Source of the DNA: Acidimicrobiaceae bacterium | GTDB lineage: Bacteria; Actinomycetota; Acidimicrobiia; Acidimicrobiales; RAAP-2 | DNA length: 64,000 bases | Assembly: GCA_003133545.1 (NCBI GenBank) | Contig: PKYA01000202.1 | Location: forward strand, 1-64,000 | Reading direction: 5' to 3' | In this document: positions 46,354 to 56,542 of the stretch, piece by piece | Numbering within the stretch: the stretch's first letter is position 1 | How the letters are laid out: the number at the start of each line of letters is the position of its first letter | Translations under genes and position numbers: made by a program | The notes under the pieces: generated by a model | The model's input: only the letters and a program-made list of their open reading frames with translations | The model's database searches: none | Told to the model about the DNA's origin: nothing

Positions 46354-47266
46354 AGAGGAACCTGTGCGCCGCGTAGTTGTAGCCGACGAACTGCGCGACA
46401 TGACCCTCGGGGTCGAGGGGTTGGGGCAGGTCGCCCCGGGCCCGACGTTCCTCGAACGCCTCGACTGCCTTGGCGTGCGCCGGCAATCCGGAGGCGACGA
46501 GGCCGGCCGACCACTTCTCGACCAGATCGGGGCGCGCGTACTTCCATGCCATCATCAGGGCGGCCTCGGCCGAGAAATAGACCTCGGCCTCTCCCGCCTC
46601 CACCTGGCCCTGCGGATCGAGGCGCTTGTCATGGAACACGCGCGCGGTCGGCTGGTAGACGACTCGATAGCCGGCCAATCGGGTTCGCCAGCTGAAGTCC
46701 ACGTCGTCGCAGTACATGAAGAAATTTGCTTCGTCGAAGCCTCCCGTGCACATGATCACCTCGCGACGGACCAGCATGCACGCGCCCGACGCCCAGCTCG
46801 TATCGCCGGTTTGGCGGTCGAACTCCTTGGGGTGCTCGAGTGGGAGTTGGCGACCCTCCACGATCCCGATAACCGCGTCGTCCATACCCCGGCACAGCTC
46901 CGCGAGCAACCGTGGGTCGGCGTAGCAGTCGGGATTGATGATTGCCACGAGGTCGCTCTCCGCCTCGGCGAACAGGTCGTTGTTCCCTCCAGCCGAGCCG
47001 CGGTTCCGGGCGAAGAAGAAGTAGTCGAAGCGGTGCACCCCGGCCGCCACCAACGACGTCCGCAAAGATTCGACCTCACCGTCGGTCAACGCTGGCTCGG
47101 GAGAGCTGTCACCCATCAGGACCGAGACCTCCCCGATCAGCGCGTCGTGCCGGACGCGGGCGATGGCGGGCCCGAGGCTGGCCGCCAACTTCTCGATGCT
47201 CCGCAGCTGGTGCTCGAAGAGGACGACCTGTACGGCCAGTGATGGGATTGCGCCGTTTTGATCCAT
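46343..47266 (-). CDS. GT2 family glycosyltransferase
   Basis: FFFARNRGSAGGNNDLFAEA, INPDCYADPRLLAEL, FFMYCDDVDFSWR. Confidence 0.88.
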   Translation of the reverse strand: MDQNGAIPSLAVQVVLFEHQLRSIEKLAASLGPAIARVRHDALIGEVSVLMGDSSPEPALTDGEVESLRTSLVAAGVHRFDYFFFARNRGSAGGNNDLFAEAESDLVAIINPDCYADPRLLAELCRGMDDAVIGIVEGRQLPLEHPKEFDRQTGDTSWASGACMLVRREVIMCTGGFDEANFFMYCDDVDFSWRTRLAGYRVVYQPTARVFHDKRLDPQGQVEAGEAEVYFSAEAALMMAWKYARPDLVEKWSAGLVASGLPAHAKAVEAFEERRARGDLPQPLDPEGHVAQFVGYNYAAHRFLYDE

Positions 47267-47270
47267 GCGC

Positions 47271-48533
47271 TCAATCGCCGGCCGGGACGCTCTTGGTGGC
47301 TGGTGCCACCTGGGCCGGGACGCGACGCGGTGCCGTGGCCGCGGGCTTGCCCTGGATCTTGTTGGCCCACCAGGCGGGGGCGCGCCACAGCGTCGGGAGC
47401 CGAAGTGCCTTGAGCCGCAGGAAGGTGCGCTCGACGAGGAACCAGCTGGCGACGGCGCACAGCATGCTGGCGGCGAAGCAGATCAACAGGTAGGGCACGA
47501 AGCCCCAGCGATTCACGCCGTACATCGTCGCCATCTGCTGGACCAGGTACGCGTAGACGTACATCCCATAGGAGAAGTCACCGTAGCGGTCCAGCTTGGG
47601 CAACCGTGGCCGGACCGCCACCCAGAAGCAGAGGTAGGCGAACGCCGGCTCTCCCACCACGTTGAACCAGCCGAAGCGCAGGCTGACGAAGAACGTGATG
47701 GCCGCGACCAGCGCCCACGCCCGAGATATCACGATGCGGTCTCTGAAGAGATAGATGACGACACCGAGGGCGAACATCGAGGTGAGGAACGGCAATTCCA
47801 CGTCGGAGAAGGCGGGGATGACGCTCTTGATCCAGGCCGGATGGTAAAAGGCCTCGATGTTGGAGAACCAGAGGAAGGCCGCCATGCACAGGACGATCCA
47901 TTTGCCCCGCTGGAGGATGCCGAATATCCCCAACACCATCACGGCGAGATAGCACTTGAACTCGTAGATCAAGGTCCACAAAGAGCCGTCGAATGCGTGG
48001 GGCAACGGGTTCTTGCCCAACAAATTGTCGATGGGGTACTGATGGATCCACAGCCAGGCGTTGCCGGTCAGGTAGCGCAAGGGAGAGTCCGGGTACCCGT
48101 CGAGGTAACCGTGCAGGGTCCCATGCTCGTGGAGAAAGGCCAATGGCCCGAAGAGGACCACCGTGGCCACGAGGCAGGCCCAGTACCCCGGGAAGATGCG
48201 GAGCACCCGTTTCCACAGGTAGCGCACCGACGTGGAGGAGCTGACGAAGCTCCTGGTGACGAGGAACCCGCTGAGGACGAAGAACCCGGCCACGGCGAAG
48301 CCACCGATGTCCTGTTGTCCCTTCGTCCACGCCCAGGACGGTTCCGTTCCGTGGTTGAATCCGCCCAGGGGAAACGTGTGGGACACCAGCACGAGCACCG
48401 CGAACACGAGGCGCAGCGACCCCAACGCGTTCGCATTGGGGTCGAACACCGCGGAGAGAGTGCGGCGGGGAGTGTGCCGCCGATGGGAGGCCCCGCGGCC
48501 AGACGCGTGCCGCGCCATGGATGGCGTCGTCAT
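47271..48533 (-). CDS. Acyltransferase-3 family membrane O-acyltransferase
   Basis: SLRLVFAVLVLVSHTFPLGGF, VAGFFVLSGFLVTRSF, GSLWTLIYEFKCYLAVM, SYGMYVYAYLVQQ. Confidence 0.9.
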   Translation of the reverse strand: MTTPSMARHASGRGASHRRHTPRRTLSAVFDPNANALGSLRLVFAVLVLVSHTFPLGGFNHGTEPSWAWTKGQQDIGGFAVAGFFVLSGFLVTRSFVSSSTSVRYLWKRVLRIFPGYWACLVATVVLFGPLAFLHEHGTLHGYLDGYPDSPLRYLTGNAWLWIHQYPIDNLLGKNPLPHAFDGSLWTLIYEFKCYLAVMVLGIFGILQRGKWIVLCMAAFLWFSNIEAFYHPAWIKSVIPAFSDVELPFLTSMFALGVVIYLFRDRIVISRAWALVAAITFFVSLRFGWFNVVGEPAFAYLCFWVAVRPRLPKLDRYGDFSYGMYVYAYLVQQMATMYGVNRWGFVPYLLICFAASMLCAVASWFLVERTFLRLKALRLPTLWRAPAWWANKIQGKPAATAPRRVPAQVAPATKSVPAGD

Positions 48534-48543
48534 GCCCGTCCCC

Positions 48544-50577
48544 TCAGATGAGCCGGCGTCTGGGCGGCCAGGCCAGAGGGAGCGACTCGTGGGCCAGGGA
48601 CAGATTGGGGCTATAGGCCGGATCGTTCTGCACCCACTCCCCCCACCGTCGGTGCAGGTAGCGGATGTCGCGGTCGAACCGCACCAGGTTCTCTCCCTCG
48701 ACACCGCGGGAATCGGCCGGGGACTCGTGGTGGATCATTTCGGCGTAGGGCGTCCACCCGGTACGCCAGCCGGCCTCATTGAGCCGCAGGCAGAGGTCGA
48801 CATCTCCGAACATGCCCGAGAAATGGTCCTCGGCGAAGCCGCCGATCGCCTCGAAGGCCTCCCGACGCACGGCCAGGCAGGCCCAGCTCACGGCAGAGGG
48901 ACACTGCGCCAGGCGCAGCCGGCCGAAATAGCCATAGGAGAGGCGGTCGAAGAGCGCACGGTGGGGGTAGCCCACCGTTCCGCCGATGCCGAGCACGACG
49001 CCGGCGTGCTGAATCGACAGATCGGGGTAGAGGAGCTTCACCCCGACGCATCCGATGCCGGGGTGCGAGAGCATCCCGACGACCTCTTCGAGCCAGGTAG
49101 TGCTGAGGACCTCGATGTCGTCGTGCAGGAAGCACAAGACGTCGCCGCCGGCGGCCCGTGCGGCGAAGTTCCGCTGGGCCGAGTCGCTGAGATCATCCTT
49201 TTGCTCCACCACGATCGCCCCGTTCTGGTCCCGTAGGAACTGGCGCAGGGGCGGCCGGAACCCACCGTCGTCGAGCAGGACGAGTTCCACGTTGGCGTAC
49301 GTCGAGAAGACCCGGATGCTCTCGACGCAGCGCTGCAAACGGTGCCCCGAACGGGGGAGGATGATCACGCTGACTTTCGGGGGGTCCGTGGGGAGAGCCC
49401 ACTTGATCCGGTTGAAGCTGCTGCCCCACAGCGTCCGCACCTCCGCCGCCACACCGATCCTGTCAAGGTGCTCTTGCACCACGCGGCGCGAGGCTTCGAC
49501 GACATAGGGCTTGGCGGCCACCGACGACGCCGTCGATCCCGGGTGCGAACGCCAGTGGTACAGCACGTGGGGCACGTGCACCACCTGATCGGGCCGGATC
49601 CGCTCGAGGACCCGCAACGCGAGATCCCAATCCTGGCTTCCCTCGAGTCCTTCGCGGAACCCACCGGCCAGGGCGACGAGGTCGGCGCGGATCATGCACA
49701 GATGGGAGAAGTAGTTCTGACCGAGGATGAGGATGGGGTCGAATTCGGGCTTGAAGTACGGGGTGTGCCGCATGCCGGTGCCATCGAGATGGTCCTCGTC
49801 GCTGTAGAGGATGCCTGCATCCGGTGTGTCAGCCAGGGCGAGCGCAGCCAGCGCGAGGGCGTGCTCGACCAGCACGTCGTCGTGGTCCATCAGGCAGAGC
49901 CAGTCGCCCGTGGCCAGCGCGACCGCATCGTTCGAGGAAGCGGAGATGTGCCCGTTGGACTGTCGCGTGTGGACCACAATCCGCTGGTCGAGCGCGGCGT
50001 ACTCCTCGAGGATCTTGGCGACGTGCGCCTGGGTGGAGCAGTCGTCGGAGATGCACAGCTGCCAGTACGGGTAGAGCTGGGCCCGGACCGAATCGATGGC
50101 CTGGCGCAGGAACTCCTCCGGGGTGTTGTAGACGGGAAAGATGATGGAGATCAGGGGCTGGGCCCCCAGCGCGGCGACACGCGCCGCCAGCGCGACGCGA
50201 TCGTCGTCGTTCAAGGTGTCGTAGAGCTCGATCCAGTGCGCGTAGCGCGTGTCGTGCGCTCCCATCTCGGCCGACCACTCCGCCTGTCCGCTCGCGGGCG
50301 CGCCATCGTGCTGCGGCGCCTTCCGGCCGGTGGGCAATCGCCCCAGGTACCGGCGCTTGATCGCCGCCAGAGAGGCGCGCAGGCCAGTGGCGTCCATGGC
50401 TGCGGTGGCCGCCTGCCGGGCCAGTGCCGCCTCGTGGAGGGCGACGGCGAGCTGATCGGCCAGGTTCTCCTGGCTGCGCGCCAGATGCTCGAGGAGCTCG
50501 TTGTGTGCTTCAGCCGCGCGCAGCCGCTCCAGGAGCGCCTGCTCGTCCTGCGGCACCGGCTCGCCGCTCACGGGCAC
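48544..50577 (-). CDS. Tandem GT2 glycosyltransferase with N-terminal coiled coil
   Basis: SIIFPVYNTPEEFLRQAIDSV, CLMDHDDVL, YSDEDHLDGTG, second domain VSVIILPRSGHRLQRCVESI, FLHDDIEVL, FGDVDLCLRL. Confidence 0.9.
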   Translation of the reverse strand: MPVSGEPVPQDEQALLERLRAAEAHNELLEHLARSQENLADQLAVALHEAALARQAATAAMDATGLRASLAAIKRRYLGRLPTGRKAPQHDGAPASGQAEWSAEMGAHDTRYAHWIELYDTLNDDDRVALAARVAALGAQPLISIIFPVYNTPEEFLRQAIDSVRAQLYPYWQLCISDDCSTQAHVAKILEEYAALDQRIVVHTRQSNGHISASSNDAVALATGDWLCLMDHDDVLVEHALALAALALADTPDAGILYSDEDHLDGTGMRHTPYFKPEFDPILILGQNYFSHLCMIRADLVALAGGFREGLEGSQDWDLALRVLERIRPDQVVHVPHVLYHWRSHPGSTASSVAAKPYVVEASRRVVQEHLDRIGVAAEVRTLWGSSFNRIKWALPTDPPKVSVIILPRSGHRLQRCVESIRVFSTYANVELVLLDDGGFRPPLRQFLRDQNGAIVVEQKDDLSDSAQRNFAARAAGGDVLCFLHDDIEVLSTTWLEEVVGMLSHPGIGCVGVKLLYPDLSIQHAGVVLGIGGTVGYPHRALFDRLSYGYFGRLRLAQCPSAVSWACLAVRREAFEAIGGFAEDHFSGMFGDVDLCLRLNEAGWRTGWTPYAEMIHHESPADSRGVEGENLVRFDRDIRYLHRRWGEWVQNDPAYSPNLSLAHESLPLAWPPRRRLI

Positions 50578-50679
50578 CGGGCGAGCGACCGCGCCGTGGA
50601 GGGCAGTCCGCTCCGGGTCACTTCCGGCACAATGGAGACGTTACACGACAGCCCCGGCCGCTCCGGGCTTCCGTAACCC

Positions 50680-51600
50680 TCATGCGAGGCTGAGGACGAT
50701 GCCGTCCAGGATGTCGCGCTCGGACGAGATCACCTCGTCGAACCCGTAGCGGACCTGGACCATTTCGAGGACCAGGGCCCCCCCGAAGATCACGTCGGCG
50801 CGTCCGGGGACCATCCCGACCAGGGTGCTCCGTTCCCGGGCCGACAGGGCGGCCAGCTGGGCACAGAGACGGCGGACCTCGTCGGCGCCGATGGCGGTGT
50901 GATGCAGCCTTTCCATGTCGTACTCGGCGAGCCCCAGCTTCAGCGACGCCAGCGTGGAGATGGTGCCCGCCAATCCGATCAGGCGGCGCGCCGGGCGCAG
51001 GGCAGCCAGTGCGCCCAGCTCCCGCTCCCCCCGATCGAGTTCGGCCGCGATGACGGTGCGCGTGGCCGAGATCTCTGCACCGGTGGGCGGATCGCTGGTG
51101 AGGCACCGCTCGGTGAGGCGTACACATCCGAGCTGGAGTGACACGGAGGACACCACCCCGTCGCGTCCCAAGGTGAGCTCGGTGGATCCGCCGCCGATGT
51201 CCACCACGAGCGTGTCGCCGGCGAACGTGGGCAGGTCGCCGCTCGCCCCCCGGTAGGCGAGCTCGCCCTCCTCTGTTCCGGTCAGGATCTCGGGCGCGAC
51301 CCCGACGGCTTCCTCCGCCGCCTGGCTGAACGTCCCGCCGTTGACGGCGTCCCGGACGGCCGATGTCGCCACCATGCGCACCCGCTCCACCTCGTATCCG
51401 TCCATCGACCGCCGGAACTCGCGCAGCACACCGACCGTCCGGCTGATCGCCTCGGGCGCCAACCTGTTCTCCCGGTCGACCCCCTGGCCCAAGCGCGTGA
51501 TGCGCATCACGCGGGTCAACTGACCGCCGCGCGCGTCGGCGACGAGGAGGCGGGTGGAGTTGGTCCCACAGTCGATCGCCGCCCGGGCGCCGGCCTTCAC
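50680..51600 (-). CDS. Ppx/GppA family exopolyphosphatase
   Basis: AAIDCGTNSTRLLV, LVVDIGGGSTELTLG; GTGA overlap with DUF501 gene. Confidence 0.92.
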   Translation of the reverse strand: MKAGARAAIDCGTNSTRLLVADARGGQLTRVMRITRLGQGVDRENRLAPEAISRTVGVLREFRRSMDGYEVERVRMVATSAVRDAVNGGTFSQAAEEAVGVAPEILTGTEEGELAYRGASGDLPTFAGDTLVVDIGGGSTELTLGRDGVVSSVSLQLGCVRLTERCLTSDPPTGAEISATRTVIAAELDRGERELGALAALRPARRLIGLAGTISTLASLKLGLAEYDMERLHHTAIGADEVRRLCAQLAALSARERSTLVGMVPGRADVIFGGALVLEMVQVRYGFDEVISSERDILDGIVLSLA

Positions 51601-52078
51601 GCCGGTGCGAGGTCGGCGACGGGCAGCGCCACCTGCTCGCTCACCCATCGTCCGACGGGGTCCTCACCGCCGGCCAACCACCAGGCCACGTGCGCGTGCA
51701 GGCATTTGACCCCGCGGCGCGTGCCGCCCACTCCGCCGTGGGGTCGGGGTCCCGGCCATCCGGTGGGGATCAGCGCGTCGCGTTCTCGCGCGTAGCGCGC
51801 ATGGGCCTGCTCCAATACCTCGGCACCGACGGCGCTCTCGGCCTGCTGCACGCCGCCTTGCGATTCGAGCCGGCCGACAAGGCTCCGGATCTCGGGGTCC
51901 ACCAACCAGTAGCGCGTGGGCATGGGCCTGCCGTCGCGCAGGAGCGGATCGTTGGCGATCACCACGGGTCCCCCGTCCGTGCGGCGCACCACGACGGTGA
52001 AATCGCCCCCGGGGGCCCGGCCCAGCAGCCCCGCCACGCGGTCGAGGTCCGTCGGCGAGGGAACCTGGCCGGGAGAGC

Positions 52079-52082
<4 letters not shown>
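51597..52082 (-). CDS. DUF501 family protein
   Basis: FTVVVRRTDGGPVVIANDPLLRDGRPMPTRYWLVDPEIRSLVGRLES...GGTRRGVKCLHAHVAWWLAGGEDPVGRW; TTGA coupling. Confidence 0.9.
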
Positions 52083-53921
<1,839 letters not shown>

Positions 53922-53965
53922 TCACTCCCTCGGTGTCAGCCCTGGTGGGACACCGGCCCTCCAGA

Positions 53966-55411
53966 CTAGTGGGCGCGCTCGTCGGGCACGGGGACGACAG
54001 GGGCCTCACCCTCGCATTCCACCACGGCGTCCCGGAACGCCAGGGCGCGGGTGCGGAGCGCCGTTTCGGGATCGACCCCCAGGCGCCGCGCCAGGCCGGC
54101 CACCGCGAAGAGCGCCGCACCGACAAGATCCTCGGTCTCGGCGGCGTCGGCTTCTTTGTCGCCACCGGCCTCCCGCTGACTGAGCGCGACGATCAGCGCG
54201 CGCAGGTCGAGAGCCGCATCGCCCTCGCCGTCCGCCGGCAAACCGACCGACAGCGCCTTGCGCTGCAATTTGGTGGACAGCAACAGGGCGGGCAGATCCA
54301 TGGGTATGCCCTCGGTCACACTGGCGCGCCCCTTCTCCTCTTTCTTGATCTCCTCCCAGTTGGCGACGACCTGGGCCGCGGTGGAGGCGTCGACGTCGCC
54401 GAAGACGTGCGGGTGGCGACCCACCAGTTTGTCGTGCACCCCGCGGGCGACATCGGCCAGGCCGAACTGGCCGGCCTCCTCCGCCAGCCGGGCGTGAAAG
54501 ACGATCTGGAACAAGAGATCACCCAATTCCTCCTGCAGGTGCCCGGCCAGCTCGGCAGGAGCACCCGGCTCGGTCCGGTCGAGCTGGCGGAGGACGTCGA
54601 GCACCTCGTAGGACTCCTCGAGCAGGTGGGGCATGAGTGAGCCATGGGTCTGGACCCGGTCCCATGGACAACGGGTTCGCAGGGTGCGCACGAGGTCCTC
54701 CAGCTGGTCCATGGCGCGCCCCAGTTCGTGCCCGACCGACAACTCGGGAATGTAGAGGGAGGTCAGGTGGTCGGGCGTCACCGTACGGTCCAGATCCCAC
54801 CAGCTGACGCGCACCACCCGCTCGTCGTCGAGCCCCAAGTGGTGCAACAGGACCACGTCGGTCGGCGCCAGGTCCTCGTCGGACAGCGGCGCGAGCTTCA
54901 GCTCGGAGAGGAGCACCTGCGACCAGCATTGCGCCACCAGGAAAGGCCCCCGGTCACCCCCGGCGCGCGCCGCAAAGTGTTCGGCATCGATCAGGCGCAC
55001 CGACGCGTCGAGGGGGTCGATGCCGAGGCGCTCCCAGGCGAGGTCGAGGAAGGAGAGCCCCGGAATCACCACGACGTCCACCCTGGCATCGCGGCGGAGC
55101 AGTTCCACGCTGCGTTCCGCCACCAACGGCGAGCCGGGAACCGCGTAGACGATCGGTTCGGGGGCCAACTCGGTCGCCGCGCGGACCAGCTCGTCCACTA
55201 TGGCGACGTAGACCTCCTCGAAGGTGTCGGCTTCCTCATAGAGATGATCCAGGGCGACGAACTCCCCAAGGGCCTCGACCACGGGATGGCGGCCCGTACG
55301 CAGGTACGTCCTCGTCGCGCCGGCCACGAGGGCTTGCGCCTCGGCCGTCAGATAGGCCGGCCCGGCAGGCCCGAGACCCACGACGGTGATGCGGGGACGA
55401 TGCCGTCCCAC
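53966..55411 (-). CDS. mazG: Tetrapyrrole methylase-domain/MazG nucleotide pyrophosphohydrolase fusion (YabN-like)
   Basis: N: RITVVGLGPAGPAYLT...YAVPGSPLVAERSV; C: LRTRCPWDRVQTHGSLMPHLLEESYEVLDVL, LQEELGDLLFQIVFHARLAEE. Confidence 0.92.
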   Translation of the reverse strand: MGRHRPRITVVGLGPAGPAYLTAEAQALVAGATRTYLRTGRHPVVEALGEFVALDHLYEEADTFEEVYVAIVDELVRAATELAPEPIVYAVPGSPLVAERSVELLRRDARVDVVVIPGLSFLDLAWERLGIDPLDASVRLIDAEHFAARAGGDRGPFLVAQCWSQVLLSELKLAPLSDEDLAPTDVVLLHHLGLDDERVVRVSWWDLDRTVTPDHLTSLYIPELSVGHELGRAMDQLEDLVRTLRTRCPWDRVQTHGSLMPHLLEESYEVLDVLRQLDRTEPGAPAELAGHLQEELGDLLFQIVFHARLAEEAGQFGLADVARGVHDKLVGRHPHVFGDVDASTAAQVVANWEEIKKEEKGRASVTEGIPMDLPALLLSTKLQRKALSVGLPADGEGDAALDLRALIVALSQREAGGDKEADAAETEDLVGAALFAVAGLARRLGVDPETALRTRALAFRDAVVECEGEAPVVPVPDERAH

Positions 55412-55414
55412 CGC

Positions 55415-56530
55415 TTAGGAAGTCTTGCCGGTCGACGAGGTGGTCGCCCGGGGCGCGCCGGCGCCTGCGCTGTTGGCCGAGGGGTCCAGCACGTCGAGGC
55501 GGACCGGGGAAACAGGGGGGGCCACCTGTGCGGCGCGTGGCACCCAGGTGCCGTAGCGCTTGTCGACCGACACCTGCGCCCGCACCTCGGCTGCATCGAT
55601 GGCGACGCGGGCTTGATCGTCGCCCGCGTTCAGCACCGCGCTCTCCACTGCGGACCGTGCCGTCGTGAACGGTGTCGCCTTCTTCGAGGTCATCTCTATA
55701 AGCAGATAGGTGCTCGCGTTCAGCGCAATGGGATTGGAGACCGTATTGAGGGCCAGGTTGGTGCCGGGCGGCAACTGCGAGGTGATCCCGTAGAGGATGT
55801 CGCAGCCCTCAGGTCCCCCACTGGCCGCCGCTGCCACTTGCGCGAACGGCGTCCCCGAGGCAACCTCGGACAGCGCCGCCTCGGCGTTGCTCTCGCTGGA
55901 GTACTGCGCCACGGTGATGCACGCGGTGTCGAAGACCGCCTTGTGCGCCGCGTAGTACCCCTCGAGGTCGACCGACGAGGTGCCGACGGGGGCCAGTCGC
56001 GCCGCCAGCCCGTCGATGGTGGCGTCGAATTGGACATTCTCGTCGACGAACGAGGACGGCAACGTGGAGAGCACTTGCGTGGCCGAGAGCGCGTGCGCCG
56101 TCGTCCCGCACGCGTACTTCGATCCCGCCACCTCTTGCAGGGTGCTGGTGATCTCCTGGGCCAAGCCCGCCCTCGCCTTCGTGAGGTCCCCAGGGGTGAT
56201 GACCACGTGGTGCCGGGCAGCCAGCGCGAGCACCAGTTGATGACCGATCTCGGTGTCGAGGTAGGTGGCGGCGAACTGCGTCGTGACCGTGGAATGGGTC
56301 TCGGCTCCGTCGACGGGCGGCAACGTGCTCGCCCCGTCCGTGCCGACCGCTTCTTGCGCGTTGAGGTAGCACTGGTAGTCGGGACTGCCGGCGATGGCGG
56401 AGAGGTCGGCGCCCAACTGCGCTTGGGTGATGGCGACCCCGTTGACGGTCGCCGCGTTGGACGGCACCGCAAAGGACGCCGCGGCCAGGCCACCGGCCAG
56501 CACGATGAGGAGAAGGATGAGTCGCTTCAC
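55415..56530 (-). CDS. Exported SurA/peptidyl-prolyl isomerase-like protein
   Basis: Signal sequence MKRLILLLIVLAGGLAAASFAVPSNAATVNGVAITQAQLGADL (SurA_N-like), parvulin-like EVASGTPFAQVAAAAS. Confidence 0.72.
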   Translation of the reverse strand: MKRLILLLIVLAGGLAAASFAVPSNAATVNGVAITQAQLGADLSAIAGSPDYQCYLNAQEAVGTDGASTLPPVDGAETHSTVTTQFAATYLDTEIGHQLVLALAARHHVVITPGDLTKARAGLAQEITSTLQEVAGSKYACGTTAHALSATQVLSTLPSSFVDENVQFDATIDGLAARLAPVGTSSVDLEGYYAAHKAVFDTACITVAQYSSESNAEAALSEVASGTPFAQVAAAASGGPEGCDILYGITSQLPPGTNLALNTVSNPIALNASTYLLIEMTSKKATPFTTARSAVESAVLNAGDDQARVAIDAAEVRAQVSVDKRYGTWVPRAAQVAPPVSPVRLDVLDPSANSAGAGAPRATTSSTGKTS

Positions 56531-56542
56531 GCGCCGGGCATG

